In this document: positions 19,651-33,333 of the stretch, one piece after another | Layout of the letters: every line of letters begins with the position of its first letter | How positions within the stretch are numbered: position 1 is the first letter of the stretch | Position numbers and translations under genes: made by a program | Assembly (NCBI GenBank): GCA_948144175.1 | Contig: CANXME010000053.1 | Coordinates: 434,001-498,000, forward strand | Reading direction: 5' to 3' | DNA: 64,000 bases | Source: Closterium sp. NIES-65 | Taxonomy: Eukaryota > Streptophyta > Zygnematophyceae > Desmidiales > Closteriaceae | The notes under the pieces: generated by a model | The model's input: the letters and a program-made list of their open reading frames with translations, nothing else | Told to the model about the DNA's origin: nothing | Database searches by the model: none

Positions 19651-22600
19651 GAGCGCCACTCCTGAGACTGCAGCGTCGTGCGTACCACTCACAAAGACGC
19701 TGGGGAGAGGGCAGCTCTCGCCTAGGCGAGGAAGCACGAGCACCAGCTCCAGCAGCACCCCTAGCTCCAGAAGCACCTCTCCTGAGGCTGCAGTACTGTA
19801 AGTACCACTCACGCAGCTGCTGTGAGGAGAGAGCTCCTCCAGGCGTAGCACTCCCAGGCTCAGCACCCCCAGACTCAGCACCCCCAGACTCAGCACAAGC
19901 AGGCTCCGTACTCCCAAGCTCAGCACCCCCAGACTCCGCATCCCCATGCTCAGTACCCCCAGACTCTGCACCCCCAGGCTCAGCACCCCCAGTCTCCGCA
20001 ACCCCAGGCTCCGCACGCTCAGGCTCAGCACCCCGAGCAGGACGAGAGTCGATAGCTACCTTGACAGCCTCAACCGTGTCTACCTGGGACACACCTGAGG
20101 GAGCGGCACCTTGAGGGGGGAGGGGGTCTACTACAGCAGCACCTGGCGCGAGGAAGAGAGGCGGGGGAGGGAGCGGGGCAGTGCGGTAGGGGAAGAGGCG
20201 GTAGAAGGGTACCGACTCGTCAAAGGTGACGTCCTGAGAGGCGAGGACACGGCGCAAGGTGGGGTGGTAAAACTGCCAACCAGACGCGTCCGGAACAAAG
20301 CCTAGGAAGACACACGGAACAGCGCGGGAGGAGAGCTTGTCCGCGGACGTATCGCGAACAAAAGCTCAGAATCCCCAGACCCGAAAACGCGACGCATCGC
20401 CAACCTCTCCCATCCAACGCAGTGTCGAGGAGGTCTCCGGCAAGGAGACACGGGGCCAGAGGTTGAGCTGATGCGCAGCGTATCGGACCACAAACGGCCA
20501 CAGAAAGTGGGGGGCAGCCGCATGGATCAAGGAGGTACGAGCGACCTCCATGACCAAGCCAATGCGGCGCTCAGCAACCCCATTCTGTTGTGGAGAGGCC
20601 GGAAGCGTGAACGACTGGCGGATGCCGTGCTCCGCACAGTAGGCTGCCAAGAGGTCGGAAGAGAACTCACCACCTCTGTCAGAGTGCAAGCGCAGGACAG
20701 GAAAGTCCGAGTGGAAACGCTCGCTGAGCTGAAGACGAGAAGCGCGGATCCAAGGGATCAAAACATCAGGGACCTCACCCTTGGTGCGTAAGGGGAAGAC
20801 CGTGGTGTAGCGCGAGTAGTCGTCAACAACTATCAGGAACTACCTTTCCTGACCCTGACCACGGACGCGGGCGGGGCCCCACACGTCCATGTGGAGCGTC
20901 TGCAAGGGAGCAGTCGTCGGGGGAAACGAGGAGGAGAGAGGAGCAGCGCGCTGCCGCTCCTCGACACAGGGAAGGCAGGGAGGAGCAGGCGAGGGTGGGA
21001 GGGGAGGGAGAACCCTGGGAAGACCAGAGACAAGGTACCATTTGTGCATTGCCCGAAGGCGCTGCACGGACGGGTGACCAAGTCGGTGGTGCCAGAGGAC
21101 TGTCTCGTGCGCCAGAGAGCGGCACGAGCAGGGGGCCGACAGCTGACCTGACGCAGACGCAGTTGCAGCTACCTGAGGGGACTCAGTAGTCAGTGTGTAC
21201 AGGTCCGACCCCGGCCGCCGTGTGAAGGTCGCCAGGTGACGGCCCGTCCGAGCACACGTGCAGTGTGTCACGCGCTCGTAGGCAGGGGTGAACTGGTGGA
21301 CACCCCTGTCCTGGAGCGCACTACCCGCCACCAAGTTCGTAAAGAACGAGGGGAGGTAGAGACCAGACAGTGTGCCCGACGGGACGGCCGAACAAGGGAG
21401 GACAGTGGAGGAGGTCGCAAGGACTGGACCCCCAGAGGGGTCAGCGAGAGAGACTGCAACGGGCTGAGCAAGCTGCTCAAGAGCCGTGCGGTCACGAAAG
21501 AAACAGCGGGAGGCACCTGAGTCTAGTGTAAAGGTGTGCAGTGCCTCAGTCGACTCAGTAACAGGGGGCACAGACGCACCAGCACCTAGAGCAGCAGCCT
21601 CACCAGCACCTGGGGTAGCAGACACTCTAGCACCTAGAGCGGCAACCTCACCGGGTCGAATGCCCGGGTCGGGCGGAACACGCAGGTACTGGGCACCCTC
21701 TCCACTAATAGACATCACATACATGGCAGAGAGAATAGCATCAAAGTCTAGAGCAAAGATATCAATGTTTTGCTTCATCAGATCAGCCCAGCGGGGCAGC
21801 TCAGTGGCGTCAGGGAACTGAGTACGCCAAGCGTCGTCGAGGCGTTAGAAGCAGCGCTGCGTGGGGTGCGCCCACCCACACGTCTGACCAGTGCGGTCAC
21901 CAGTGCGGATGACGTACGTGCAGCTAAGGCCACCCCCCCCCCCCCCCCCCCCCGTGCTGAGCGTACCACTCACGGAGCTCCTGGGGCGATGGAGAGTGCT
22001 GCAGGCTCTGGCCACCGCCAGTGCCTCCACGACCACCACCGCCACCGCCACCTCCTCGACCACCTCGTCCCTTGCCGCCGCCGCGTCCACCGCCACCCCC
22101 ACCACCGCCCCCGCCCCTGCCACCGCCCCCGCCGCTGCCGCCACCACCCCCACCGCTGCCACTAGCCCCACCAGTCCCACCACCACCCCCACCGCCGCCA
22201 CCACCCCCACCACCGCCTCCCCCGCCGTCACCTCCGCCTCCCTTGCCCCCTTTGCCCTTGCCGCTGCGGCCCCCGCTCGAGGCAGACGCAGCCCCGACCT
22301 TCTCAGAACCAAGGAGGTCGACAGCAGAAGCAGAGGCTACAGAGGGAAGAAGGGGGGAAGGGGAACACCCCTCAAAGAAAGGGGTGCGGGGGTCGCCACG
22401 AGAGGCACCTACAGCGACTATGCTAGCCTCAGCTGCAAGCAGTTCCTTCTCAAGGAGAGCAATGGTGAGCTCAGTGGGGCAGCGAGCTAGGAAGTGATCC
22501 CTGACAGCACGCAGAGTGTTAGGGAGGCGGGTGACTAGGTGGTAGAGAGTGAGCCAGAGCGGGGGAGGGTTCTTGGCAAGAAACTCATCGGGCATGGCAG

Positions 22601-23289
22601 CACGGAAGCGGGCCTCACTAGTACGGAGGTGCGTGATGAGGTCAGCGACTGTGTGGAACGAGGCCAGGTCGGGAAACAGGTAGGGGAGTGAGAGACGGCC
22701 TAGCGCGGCAGAGGCAGGTGAGGAGTAGCGGGCAACGACAGCGGTGTACAGTGCCTGTGCAGTCTTGTGTTGGCCAAAGTGCTCGCGCTCGTCTATCGGC
22801 AGGGAGTTGCGAATAGCGAAGCGAGCGTGGGCGTCACGAGTCTGCCACTGTGAGCGGGCAGTGCTGTCAGCAGGAGCAGTAGCATGGCCTAGGGCGTGAT
22901 CGTACAGTGAGATGTCCTCCTTGGCAGTGAGCTGTAGGAAGAGGTGTAGGTCATCTAGCCAGGTATCGAACTTCACTGGGCGGCCCTCAGCATCGAAAGC
23001 TAGCACAGGAGGGCTAGCCATAGCAGCAGTAGAGTAGCAGTAGAGTAGCAGTAGTAGCAGTCGGTGCACCCTAAAAACAGTAGGCAGGGCGACTCAGGTA
23101 GGGCGGATCGGTCCAGTACGGGCAGCGCGGCTCGGTTCAGGTAGGGCGGCTCGGCTCGGGTAGGGCAGCGCGGCTGGGTTTGGGCGGCGCGGCTCGGTTC
23201 GGGCTGGGCGGCTAGGTTCGGGCGGCTCGGTTCGGGGTGGGCGGCTTGGTTCGGGCTGCTCGGTTCGGGCGGCTCGTTCTGGCGGGGCC

Positions 23290-23800
23290 GTGGGTGTTGC
23301 GGCGGGATGCTAAGGGGCGGCGCGCGGGTCGAGAGGGGGCCGACGGGGCCGCTAAGGGGCAAACGGGGCCGACGGGGCCTCTAAGAGGGGTCGCGCGTGG
23401 GGTCGACGGGGCCAGTGGGGCCGCTAAGGGGCGGCTCATGGGGTCGACGGGGCCGGCTGGGGCCTCTAAGGGGGGCGACGCGCGGGGTCGACGGGGCCAG
23501 CGGGGCCGCTAAGGGGCGGCACGTGGGGTCGACGGGGCCGACGGGGCCACTAAGGGGTGGGCGCGCGGGGCAAATGGTGCCGACGGGGCCTCTAAGCGGG
23601 GCCAGCGGGGCCTCTAAGGGGCGGCGCGCAGGGTGGACGGGGCCTCTAAGGGGCGGCGCGCGGGTCGCTAAGAGGGGGCGGGTCGCGGGTCGCGGGGCCT
23701 TAGGGGGCCGTGAAAACGAGGCGCACGAGGGCGCTAGGGGGGAGGCGCTCGAGGGCGCTCCGACAGTAGGGCGCACGAGGGCGCTAGTAGGCAGCAGTAG
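23290..23800 (-). repeat. GC-rich tandem-repeat leader of Copia-B
   Basis: Repeats around GGGGCCTCTAAGGGGCGGC and GGGTCGACGGGGCC. The same array opens the window in Copia-D (1-330). Open frames through it are by-products of the repeats. Confidence 0.85.
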
Positions 23801-23848
23801 TGGTGAGGCTTAGGAATCGGTCCTAGCGGAGGACCTGCTCTGATTCCA

Positions 23849-23973
23849 TGTTATGAAGAAGAAGTGATTGCACTATGAAAGTTGGAGTACAAGTTGGAAA
23901 CCCTAACTTTGTGTACCCCCTAAAGGCTAACCCACTATAGCCTACACAATAATAACACATATAGTGTTTGACA
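23849..23973 (-). repeat. 5' LTR of Copia-B
   Basis: One difference from the partner LTR at 16636-16760. Primer site of initiator-Met type (TGGAATCAGAGC) directly inside; target duplicate ccatg directly outside. Confidence 0.94.
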
Positions 23974-23978
23974 CCATG

Positions 23979-24661
23979 TGCCTGAGAAATTGCACCTTCT
24001 TCAAGGCGAAGTCGCTCTTCGACAACTTCACGTAGAACTTGTTTTTCCGCATGATCTCGAACACCTTTCGTAGATGCTCCATGTGCTCCTTCATGTTCTT
24101 GGAGTAGATAAGAATGTCGTCCAAGTACACCACCACACACTCGTCCAGCGGGGGTCAAAGGATATGATTCATCTTCGCTTGAAACGTTGCTGGTGCGTTG
24201 CAGAGTCCGAACGGCATCACCAAGTATTCGTAGGAGCCGTATCTGGTACAAAACGCCGTCTTGTGGATCGAGTTGTCCGCCATCTTGATCTGCCAGTAAC
24301 CCGACCATAGGTTGAGCTTCGAAAAGACTGTTGCACCACGCAGCTGGTCCAGTAGGTCGTCTATGCGCGGTATGGGGTATTTGTTCTTAACTATTTGTTT
24401 GTAAAGTGCGCGATAGTCGATGCACATCTGTAAACGGCCGTCCGGTTTTGTAGTGAAGAGAACTGGTGCACCGTAGGGAGAGGTGGATGGGCGGATCAGT
24501 TGTCTGTCCAGTAGATACTCTATCTGTTTCTTCATGTCTGTCAGTTCGGTCGGACTGAGTCGGTATGGTGCTCGTGAGACGGGTTTCGCACCTGGTTCCT
24601 CCACGATCTCGTGCTCGTGGGTGCGTGCTGGAGGTACGCCTGCGGGTAGGTCGTCGGGCAT
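23979..24661 (-). pseudogene. Chromovirus reverse transcriptase (fingers and palm)
   Basis: Contains [47 protein letters not shown] and YLDDILIYS, in the order seen in Ty3/gypsy RT. The piece is bounded by Copia-B. Confidence 0.9.
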
Positions 24662-24670
24662 TATATCCTT

Positions 24671-25150
24671 CTACTGCTCCAAGACCTCCTTCACTGCTAC
24701 AGGTAGCTCCGTGTTCGGCTTCTCCTCCTCTACTGCTGCCATAACCAGTTCTAAGTAGCCCGTGTTACTCTCGTTCACTGTCCGTTCGAACCGTGCCAGT
24801 GTCGTTTTAGGAACATTCCCTGTATCTGTCCAGCTTCGCAGCTCCACTCGTTTCCCGTTGTTGTAGATGCATGCCTTCCTGTTAACCCAGTCGGTCTCGG
24901 GGTTGAACCGCTTCATGAAATCTCGCCCCAAGATGAAATCTAAACAGTTGATGTTCGTGATCGGCAACGTCGGCTTCCACCTCAGTGCCCCTATGTGCAG
25001 CTGCAGTGATGCTTCACTGTGGATGGGAAGTTTCGTACCGTCCACCATCGTTGCCGTGAACTTGGTTTCCTCGGAAGGTTCCCCAATTTTCTCCAACGTC
25101 CCGCGGTCGCACACCGAGTGGGACACACCACTGTCCACCATTGCCTAGAG
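24671..25150 (-). pseudogene. Chromovirus aspartic protease region
   Basis: Begins with the active-site string VDSGVSHS and continues through FILGRDFM, a typical retropepsin pattern. It lies between the zinc-knuckle part of gag and RT. Confidence 0.85.
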
Positions 25151-25349
25151 GCGTCGCCCGTTGCAGATCACCTCGAGTAATAGTGGTTTTTGCTGCTCCG
25201 AGTAACCGTAGATGGTCTCGCTTATAGGATCGTAGGGTACGTCGAATAGATCATCCCTCGGTCCTGCGCTCGAAGCTGCAGACTCCATATCAGTTTCCAA
25301 CTGAGTAGGGTTAGAAGGATTTTTCCGAGGCCGATTCAGCTTCGTCTTG

Positions 25350-25993
25350 GCTTAAAACCTTCCTTTGAGCCTTTGCAGCTGTGTAGGCTTCTCCTCTGGG
25401 CAATGGGGAGCCTTAACACTATGCTGCGGGGAGAGAATAGTAACTCCTTGGAACGCACGACCCTTTTCAACGCTCCGGAGTGGTTTGCCCAACTTCTCAG
25501 GTACCTGAATAATTTCTGAAGGCTTTTTCTTGGCCTTGAAATCTCCCCTGAATTTTTTAAAGGCTTGAAAACCTCGAGAGGAAATATTCTCACTCTCGGG
25601 GGTGTTCGGCTGGAGTTTCCTGGTCGGTGCAGAGTCCTGTTTCGCGGAGCCTCCATTTGTCTCGGCGATTTCCCCTGCTGCCGGCCGGTCGTGGCGTTTT
25701 GAATTCGCGCCATCGTGTCCTCCTTTTTTCGCCATCGTCGATGTCGCACTGTTGTTGCTCTGCAGCTCCGCTCGTGCCGTACTCATTTTCCAACACGCCA
25801 AGAGTCGATGTCCTGCTGCGCCGCAAAATTCGCACTTCTCATATTTTGTCGGCCGCTGCTTCGCGTCGATCTTGTTGATATCCATCGGGTCGGCGGTCGT
25901 GGGTGGTGCCGATCGCTTCGTGCCAATGACAGGTTCGGCACGTGGCGTCGTGTCTAGGGTTGATCTCGCGTCAGCGCATCGAATCTCTCTGCT
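25350..25993 (-). pseudogene. Chromovirus gag, zinc-knuckle part
   Basis: Contains a CCHC knuckle, CEFCGAAGHRLLAC (C-x2-C-x4-H-x4-C spacing), the RNA-binding motif of nucleocapsid. Copia-C lies immediately upstream in the reading direction, between this and the front of gag. Confidence 0.85.
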
Positions 25994-25998
25994 GTACA

Positions 25999-26120
25999 TG
26001 AGGAAATTAGAACGAGAATGAAATGACTATGGAATGAGAGTGATACAAATATGCAACCCTAGAAATGTGTACCCTATATGGGCTACCCCACTAAAGCCTA
26101 GACAACATTATAATTTGACA
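25999..26120 (-). repeat. 3' LTR of Copia-C (122 bp)
   Basis: TGAGGAAATTAG...AATTTGACA, beside the conserved polypurine tract. Confidence 0.93.
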
Positions 26121-29100
26121 CACCCCCATAGGCAAAGTGGGGGAGAACCAGGGGTCACAAGACCAGTCAAGCAAAGCAAAGCAAAGCTCAGGGTGGATCA
26201 CAAAGTCACCACACATTCCGAGCACAAGTTCAAGGCCACAAGGCCAGTTCACATGCAGGAGCACAAGACAGGCACAAGACCAAGCTGAGTACAGAAGCGC
26301 TGATGATCACAAGGCGCAAGTGCCTTGGTGAAAACATCAGCAGTGTTGGCCTCAGAGGCCACGTACGCAAGCCGCAACTGACCACGCTGCTGTAGCTCAC
26401 GAGCAAGGAAGTAGCGAAGAGCAATGTGCTTTGTTCTGTGCTCCAGTCTCTGCTCTCGACACAAGGCCAGCATTGCCTTGTTGTCTACGTACAGGACTGG
26501 AGGAGAACGAGGCGGCTCTCCAAGGTCGGTCAGCAGGTAGGTGAGCCAGCGAAGCTCTTGTGCAGCCATGGCCCTGGCGTAGATCTCGGCCTCAGAACTG
26601 GAGCCGAGAACAGAAGACGAGCGAGTAGCCCGCCACGAAACAGAGCCGGAACCAAGGCTGAAGGTGTAACCCTGTGACGACCGCTGCGTAGCCTGGTCGT
26701 CTGCCCAAGAAGCGTCCGCGTGCCCAGTGAGGACCACTGGACTCTGCCCTCCAAGCACTAGCCCCATGCCCGATGTACTGCACAAGTAGCGCAACACCCT
26801 CTTCGCTGCAGCCATGTGCTCTGGTCTGTGTCTCCCAGGAGCAACATAGCGTGCAAGAATGCTAAGAGGGTATGCAAGGTCAGGTCGTGTGCAGGTCATC
26901 AGGTACATGAGGCAGCCAACAAGCTCTGGGTACGGGCCACTCGACTCTACGGACTCATCCGAAGGCAGAGCTGAGAGCAAGTGGCGAGTAGACAGAGGAG
27001 TGGCCTGAGGCGAGGAGTACGTGAAGCCGAAGCGCTGAAGGACCTGCTGCACCATGTGTGACTGAGTCAGGGTAATGGTGCGCCGTGCTCTGTCCCGGGT
27101 GATCTGCAAGCCAAGGTAGCTGCGCAGTTCACCCAGGTCAGTGCACGTGTGTCTCTTCTGCAACTCGGACTTCACGTGGGCGAGTCCAGCAGTGTCAGCA
27201 GTGGCAAAGACCAAGTCGTCGACGTACACGAGGATGTAGAACGGCGGCAAAGAGGTGTCGGTGCGTAGAAACAACGATGGGTCGGCAGTAGAGGGAGCAA
27301 ACCCAAGAGCCGCAAGCGTAGTCCTCAGTGTGTCGTGCCACTCGCGCGGTGCCTGGCGGAGACCGTAGACTGGCCGTCAGAGGCTCCACTGGGTGCCAGG
27401 AGGGAAAGTCCCAGTGAAGCCAGGTGGGCGGCGCAGCCAGATCTCCTCGTGCAGGCTACCCTGCAGGAAAGCAGTGCTGAAGTCAAGGGAGTGAAGCTCG
27501 TAGTCACGCTGAGTGGCTATGTGTAGCAGCACCCGAAGAGTGGTCATCTTCGGGGTGGGAGAGAAGGTCTGAAAGTAGTCAACTCCCTGCCGCTGACTGA
27601 AGCCACGAGCCACGTACCGCGCCTTGAAGACAGGCGGAGAGCCCGGCGGCCGCTTCACCCTGAAGATCCACATGCCACTGACGATGTTCGCCCCAGGTGG
27701 GGGAACCGCGTCAACGTAGGTGCCTGTGGACTTCTAGGAAGCCATCTCTGCATCCATAGCTGCCTGCCACTGAGAGGAGTAGGGACCCTCTACGGCCTCC
27801 GCGTAAGAGCGCGGAGTCAGGATGTCAAGTGCATCCGGGTTTCCCTCAGGGGTAAGCAGTACGGACACGAGATGAGGTGAAGTAGCAGCCAGACACTGGA
27901 ACTCCTCCTGCCTGTCCTCAAGGACGTCCGTGCCACGAGCACACTCACCCCCGACGGACGGAGGACAGACAGACGCAGACTCAGCAACGAGACTAGCAGC
28001 GTAGTCTAGACGACACCGAGCAGCAAAGTCGACGAGCTCAGAAACAAGAGCAGACGCAGTAGTGGACTCAAAGGAGGGGTCAGTGACGACAGTAGCAAGG
28101 AGACGCGTGACAGTAGGACTGGCAGCATGAAGAGAGTCCGACTCCGGGTCGGCAAGGGCAGGAAGAGAGGACTCAGAAGGAGAAGGCAAAGGGGCACGCA
28201 GAGGAGCAGTGGACGGACGCAGAGACATCCGGTGCGTGCCAGGGACAGGAGGAGGACGCTGACGCGAACCGCGACCACTAGCGCGAGCAGCACGAACAGG
28301 CGACGCAGGACGAGACGCAGGCTCACGACGCTCAGCAAGACCTCCAGTAGGACCAGTGTAGGGAGAAGGAGCAGGCAGTGGGGAGGCCGGCGGTAACTGT
28401 GACTGTGACTGGACAGGCGGTGGACACTCTAAGGGAGGAGGAAGACCAAGAACCTTCTGAAGGAGCGGAACAAAGTACGGCCGAGGCCGCGCGGCGACTC
28501 CAGAAACAGCAGGGACAGCACCAGCACCCCGAGTGGCAGCACCAGCGCCAACAGCACCTCCAGCTCCAGTACCTCCAGCAGCACCAGCAGCACCCGCAGC
28601 AGGACCACCGCTAGGACTGACAGCAGTAGCCTCAGCGCCAACACCCTCAGCAGCTCCGACTCCAGTCGCACTCGCAGGCCCAGCCGCTCCAGCACTCCCA
28701 GGGCTAGCACCTCCGAGACCGGCGGCACCAGCACCCTCAGCAGCCGAAGAAGCACCAGCTCTAGCAGTACGCCTCCAGCGCCGGGCAAACCACTCGCGCA
28801 GCTCCTGTGGAGAGAGTGGCTCCCGCCGAGACGAAGCACCCGGAGAACCACCAGGCCCAGCACCGCCAGACGCCACACGAGTAGGTCCAGTGGCCGCGGG
28901 CTCCGCACCCCCAGGCTCAGCAGCTCCAGACTCAGTACGCCCAGGCTCAGCAGCTCCAAACGCAGCACCCCCAGGCTCAGCAGCTCCAGACGCAGCACCC
29001 CAGGCGAAGGACCCCCAGGCTCAGGACCCCCAGTCGTAGCACCCCCAGGCTCAGCACCCCCAGGCTCAGCACCCACTCGCGCAGCACCCCCAGTGTCAGC

Positions 29101-32100
29101 ACCCTCAGGCTCAGCACCCACTCGCGCAGCACCCCCAGAGTCAGCACCCCCAGGCTCAGCACCCGCAGCAGTACCAGAGTCACCAGCAACCTCGACCGGC
29201 TCGACTGCGTCTACCTGGGACACACCTGAAGGGGCAGGACCCTGAGGGGGGAGGGGGTCTACCTGGGGGGGACCCGGCACAAGGAAGTGCGGCGGCGGGG
29301 GGAGGGAAGGAGTGCGGTAGGGGAAGAGACGGTAGTAGGGGACCGACTCGTCAAACGTGACGTCCTGGGAGGACAAAACACGACGAGAGGAGGGGTGGTA
29401 GAACTGCCACCCTGGTGCGTCAGGGGGGAAGCCAAGGAAGACACAAGGAGTAGCACGAGGGGACAGCTTGTCCGCAGACAAGTCGCGGACAAACGCCCGA
29501 GATCCCCAGGCACGGAACGCAGACGCATCGCCTACCTTCCCCGTCCACAGCAGAGCTGGGGAGGTCTCCGGCATGGAGACCCTGGGGTGAAGGTTGATCT
29601 GATGCGCCGCGTACCGAACCGCAAACGGCCACAGAAAATGGGGGGCCGCCGCATGCATCATGGACGTACGAGCGACGTCCATGACCATGCCAATGCGGCC
29701 CTCCGCAATCCCATTTTGCTGTGGAGAGTCCGGAAGCGTAAAGGTCTGGCGGATGCCTCGCGCACGACAGTAGGCTCGCAGAAGGCCAGAGGAGAACTCT
29801 CCGCCTCGGTCAGAGTGCAGACGCAGAGCAGGAAAGTCCGAGCCGAAGCTCCTCCTGAGCTGGAGACGAGCTGCGCGGATCCTGTCGATCAACACCTCAG
29901 TGACATCACCCTTGCTGCGCAAGGGGAAGACTGAGGTGTAACGTGAGTAGTCGTCAACCACCAGCAGGAAGTAGCGCTCGTGACCCTGTCCACGGACGCG
30001 GGCCGGGCCCCACACGTCCATGTGAAGCGTCTGCAGCGTGGCCTCTGTCGGGGGAAACTGAGAGTAGTGTGGGGCAGCCTGGAGCTGCCCCTCGACACAG
30101 GGAACACTGGAAGGACCAGGCCCTGGAGGAAGGGGAGGGAGGGACCCGGGGAGACCTGAGACAAGGACACGAGAAGCCATGCCTCGGAGACGAGGCAGGG
30201 AGGGGTGACCAAGACGGTGGTGCCACAGGAGAGTCTCGTGAGATAGGAGGCGACACGAGCAGGGGGCAGACTCAGGACCAGACCTGGACGCTGCAGCAAA
30301 CACCTGACCCGACGCAGCTACCTGGCTAGACGCAGGGACAGGAGGAGACCCAGTGGTCAGGGTGTAGAGGCTCGACCCCGGCCTACGCGTAAACGTGGCC
30401 AGGTGCCGGCCTGTGCGAGCGTCCGAGCAGTGGGTCACCCGCTGACTCGCAGGAGTAAACTGGTGAACCCCCGTATCCTGCAGGTCAGCACCACTCACCA
30501 AGTTCGTAGAGAACGAGGGGAGGTAAAGACCAGACAAGGTGCTAGAGGGGGCAGCCGGACACGGGAGGACAGTGGAGAAGTGAGAGAGGACAGGACCCCC
30601 AGAGGGGTCTGCCAAGGAGACTGCAACCGGCCGACCAAGCGGCGTGAGTGTGGTGCGGTCTCCAAAAGAAGGACCGAGAAGCCCCTGAGTCAAGTGTGAA
30701 GGTGAGGGAGGCCGAAGCCGACGTGGTACCTGAGAGCGCAGACTCACCAGCACCTGAGGGCGCAGACGCACTGGCACCTAGAGCAGCAGCCTCACCAGCA
30801 CCTAGAGCAGCAGTACCAAAGCCCGGGTCGGGCGGGAAACACCGGTAACAGTCACCCTCATCACTAATATTCTAAGCATACATGGCAGCAAGGATAGCAT
30901 CAAAGTCAAGATCATAGATAGCAACGCCTGCCCTAGAAAGCTCTCCCCAGCGGGGGATCTCACTAGCCTCCGGGAACTGCTGACGCCAAGCATCCGTCAG
31001 GCGGCCAAAGCAGCGCTGGGTGGGGTGGGCACCCCCACACTGCTCACCCGCGCGGTCGCCGGAGTGAAGGACGTAGGTGCACGGGCCATAACCCCCACCA
31101 CGCTGACGCTGCGTGTACCACTCACGGAGCTCCTGAGGAGGGGGGATGTCCCGAGAATGCTGCTGCTGCTGCTGGCGCTGACCACTCCCAGAGCCGCTCC
31201 GCTGCAAAGCACCACCCCGACCAGCTCCACCTCCTCCACCACCGCCGCCTCCACCTCCGCCGCCACCGCCGCCTCCGCTCCCACCGCTACCGCCACCGCC
31301 GCCTCTGGCTCCGCCGCCGTCACCGCCACCTCCACCCCCGCCACCACTCCCACCGTCACCCCCACTCCCTCCGCCGCCTCCACCGCCACCTCCACCACCC
31401 CCGCTAGCCCCACCCGCGCCCTTGCCCCCCTTGCCCTTGCCAGAGCGGCGTCTCCCGCTAGGGGCAGACGCCGCACCGACCGACTCAAAACCAACGAGGT
31501 TGGCCGCAGCAGTAGAGGCGACAGAGGGCAACAGGGGGGAAGGGGAACACCCCTCAAAGATGGGGGCGCGAGGGTCACCGCGAGAGGCTCCTATAGCGAC
31601 TATGCTCTTCTCCGCTGCTAGGAGGGCCTTCTCTAGGAGGTCAACAGTGAGAGTGGTTGGACAGACTGAGAGGAAGTGGTCCCTGACTACGCGAAGGGAG
31701 TCAGGGAGGCGGGTGACTATATAATAGAGAGTGATGTACATAGGGGGGGGGGTTCTTGGTGCAGAACTCAGCAGGAAGCGCGGCGCGGTAGCGAGTGTCA
31801 CTAGTGCGGAGGTGCGTAATGAGGTCAGCGACTGTGGGAAAGGCAGCAAGATCAGGAAAGAGGTACGGTAGCATGAGGCGGCTCAGTGTAGCCGTGGCAG
31901 GGGAAGAGTAGCGTGCAACGACAGCGTCGTACAAGGTCTGAGCACTCTTGTACTGACTAAAGTGCGCGCGCTCAGTGGTAGGCAGGTGGCGACGCACAGC
32001 AAGACGTGCAGCAGCATCGCGGGTGGCCCACTGGGAGCGAACAGTGGGGTCAGCATCAGCAGCAGGGGCAGGAGAGGCACCAGAGGTGAGGTCAAAGAGA

Positions 32101-32559
32101 GAGAGAGAGAGAGACCGTGTGCCCTATCGCACTGTAAGAACAGCTGCAGGTCGTCGACCCAGACCTCAAAGTCAATGGCTCGACCCTCAGCGTCAAAAGC
32201 TAGGACACTAGGGGTAGCCATGACACCAGTAGACCAGCAGTGCACGCAGTAGGGAAGGGCAGTGCAGTGACAGAGGGGCTGTGCTCACCGGACAGGGCTG
32301 CTCGGGCGGCTCGGTGGTAGGGCGGCTCGGCGGCTCGGCGGCTCGGCTGCTGGGCGGCTCGGCTACACGGCGGCTCGGCTGGTGGGCTGCTGGGCGGCTC
32401 GGCTGCAGTGCGGCTCGGCTGCAGGGCGGCTCGGCAGCTCGGCGGCTCTGCTGCTCCGCTGCTGGGCGGCTCGGTTGTGCTGCTGCAGGGCGGCGCGGCT
32501 GGGTGAGGCGGCTCGGGCGGCTCGGGCGACGCTGCAGTAGTTGAGGGCGGGGGGGGGGG

Positions 32560-33210
32560 GGGGGGGGGGGGGGGGGCGCAATTGAGGGCGGCGGGGCCGC
32601 AAGTGAGGGCGGCGACGGGCCGCAGGTGAGGGCGGTGACGCGGCCGCAACCGAGGGCGACGGGGCCGCAACTGAGGGCTGCGGGGTCGCAGGTGAGGGTG
32701 TCGGCGGGCCGCAGGTGAGGGCGGCGACGGGGCCGCAGCTGAGGGCGGCGAGGCCGCAAGGGAGGACGGCGACGGGCCGCAGCTGAGGGCGGCTACGGGC
32801 CGCAAGTGAAGGCGGCGGGGCCGCAAGTGAGGGCGGCGACGGGCCGCAGGTGAGGGCGGCGACGGGGCCGCAGCTGAGGGCGGCGACGGGGCCGTAAGCG
32901 AGGGCGGCGGGGCCGCAAGTGAGGGCGGCGGGGCCGCAAGGAAGGGCGGCGACGGGCCGCAGGTGAGGGCGGCGACGGCCGCAACCGAGGGCGGCGGGGC
33001 CGCAACTGAGGGCGGCGACGGCCGCAAGTGAGGGCGGCGACGGGGCCGCAACTGAGGGCGGCGACGGCCGCAAGTGAGGGCGGCGGGGCCGCAACAGAGT
33101 GCGGCGGGGCCACAAGGGAGGGCGGCGACGGGTCGCTTAGGGTGGCGACAAGCCAAGTGAGGGCCGCGACGGGCCGTAAGGGCGGCGCAAGGGAGGCCAC
33201 TAGGACCGCT
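32560..33210 (-). repeat. GC-rich tandem-repeat leader of Copia-C
   Basis: Units around GAGGGCGGCGACGGGCCGCA, about 20-27 bp, following a G run at about 32550-32576. Open in several minus-strand frames, with only Pro, Arg, Ala and Ser; judged non-coding. Confidence 0.85.
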
Positions 33211-33333
33211 AGGGCGGCTCGATGAGGGCAGAGAGGGGAGGGCGACTCGGGGAGCGCGCTCCGGGCAGGAAAAAAAAATCTCGATGTGGTGGGCCCTAGG
33301 CACAGTTCCCACGAGGGAACCTGCTCGATACCA

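Larger units (their letters stand above)
16636..23973 (-). mobile_element. Copia-B: Ty1/copia element, broken
   Basis: LTRs of 125 bp at 16636-16760 and 23849-23973 differ at about one position; target duplication ccatg (16631-16635 and 23974-23978). Parts on the minus strand: primer site (about 23829-23848), repeat leader (about 23030-23828), gag from 23021 to about 21870 with a glycine tract and C-C-H-C finger, protease near 21520, GAG-pre-integrase near 21000, integrase about 20370-20900, repeat linker about 19100-20260, RT about 17750-18500, RNase H about 17000-17560, and a 3' block and purine tract about 16761-16900. Recent insertion into the chromovirus RT, yet the coding part is broken in roughly half a dozen places. 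Confidence 0.93.

Noticed and set aside
28429-28990. Leu-Ser-Gly-Val repeat protein in the linker of Copia-C
   Set aside because: This is the PGGA linker repeat read in another frame; the linker frame aligned with integrase and RT is the meaningful one.
32200-33312. 370-codon minus-strand frame in the Copia-C leader
   Set aside because: Leader repeat array upstream of gag; only Pro, Arg, Ala and Ser runs.
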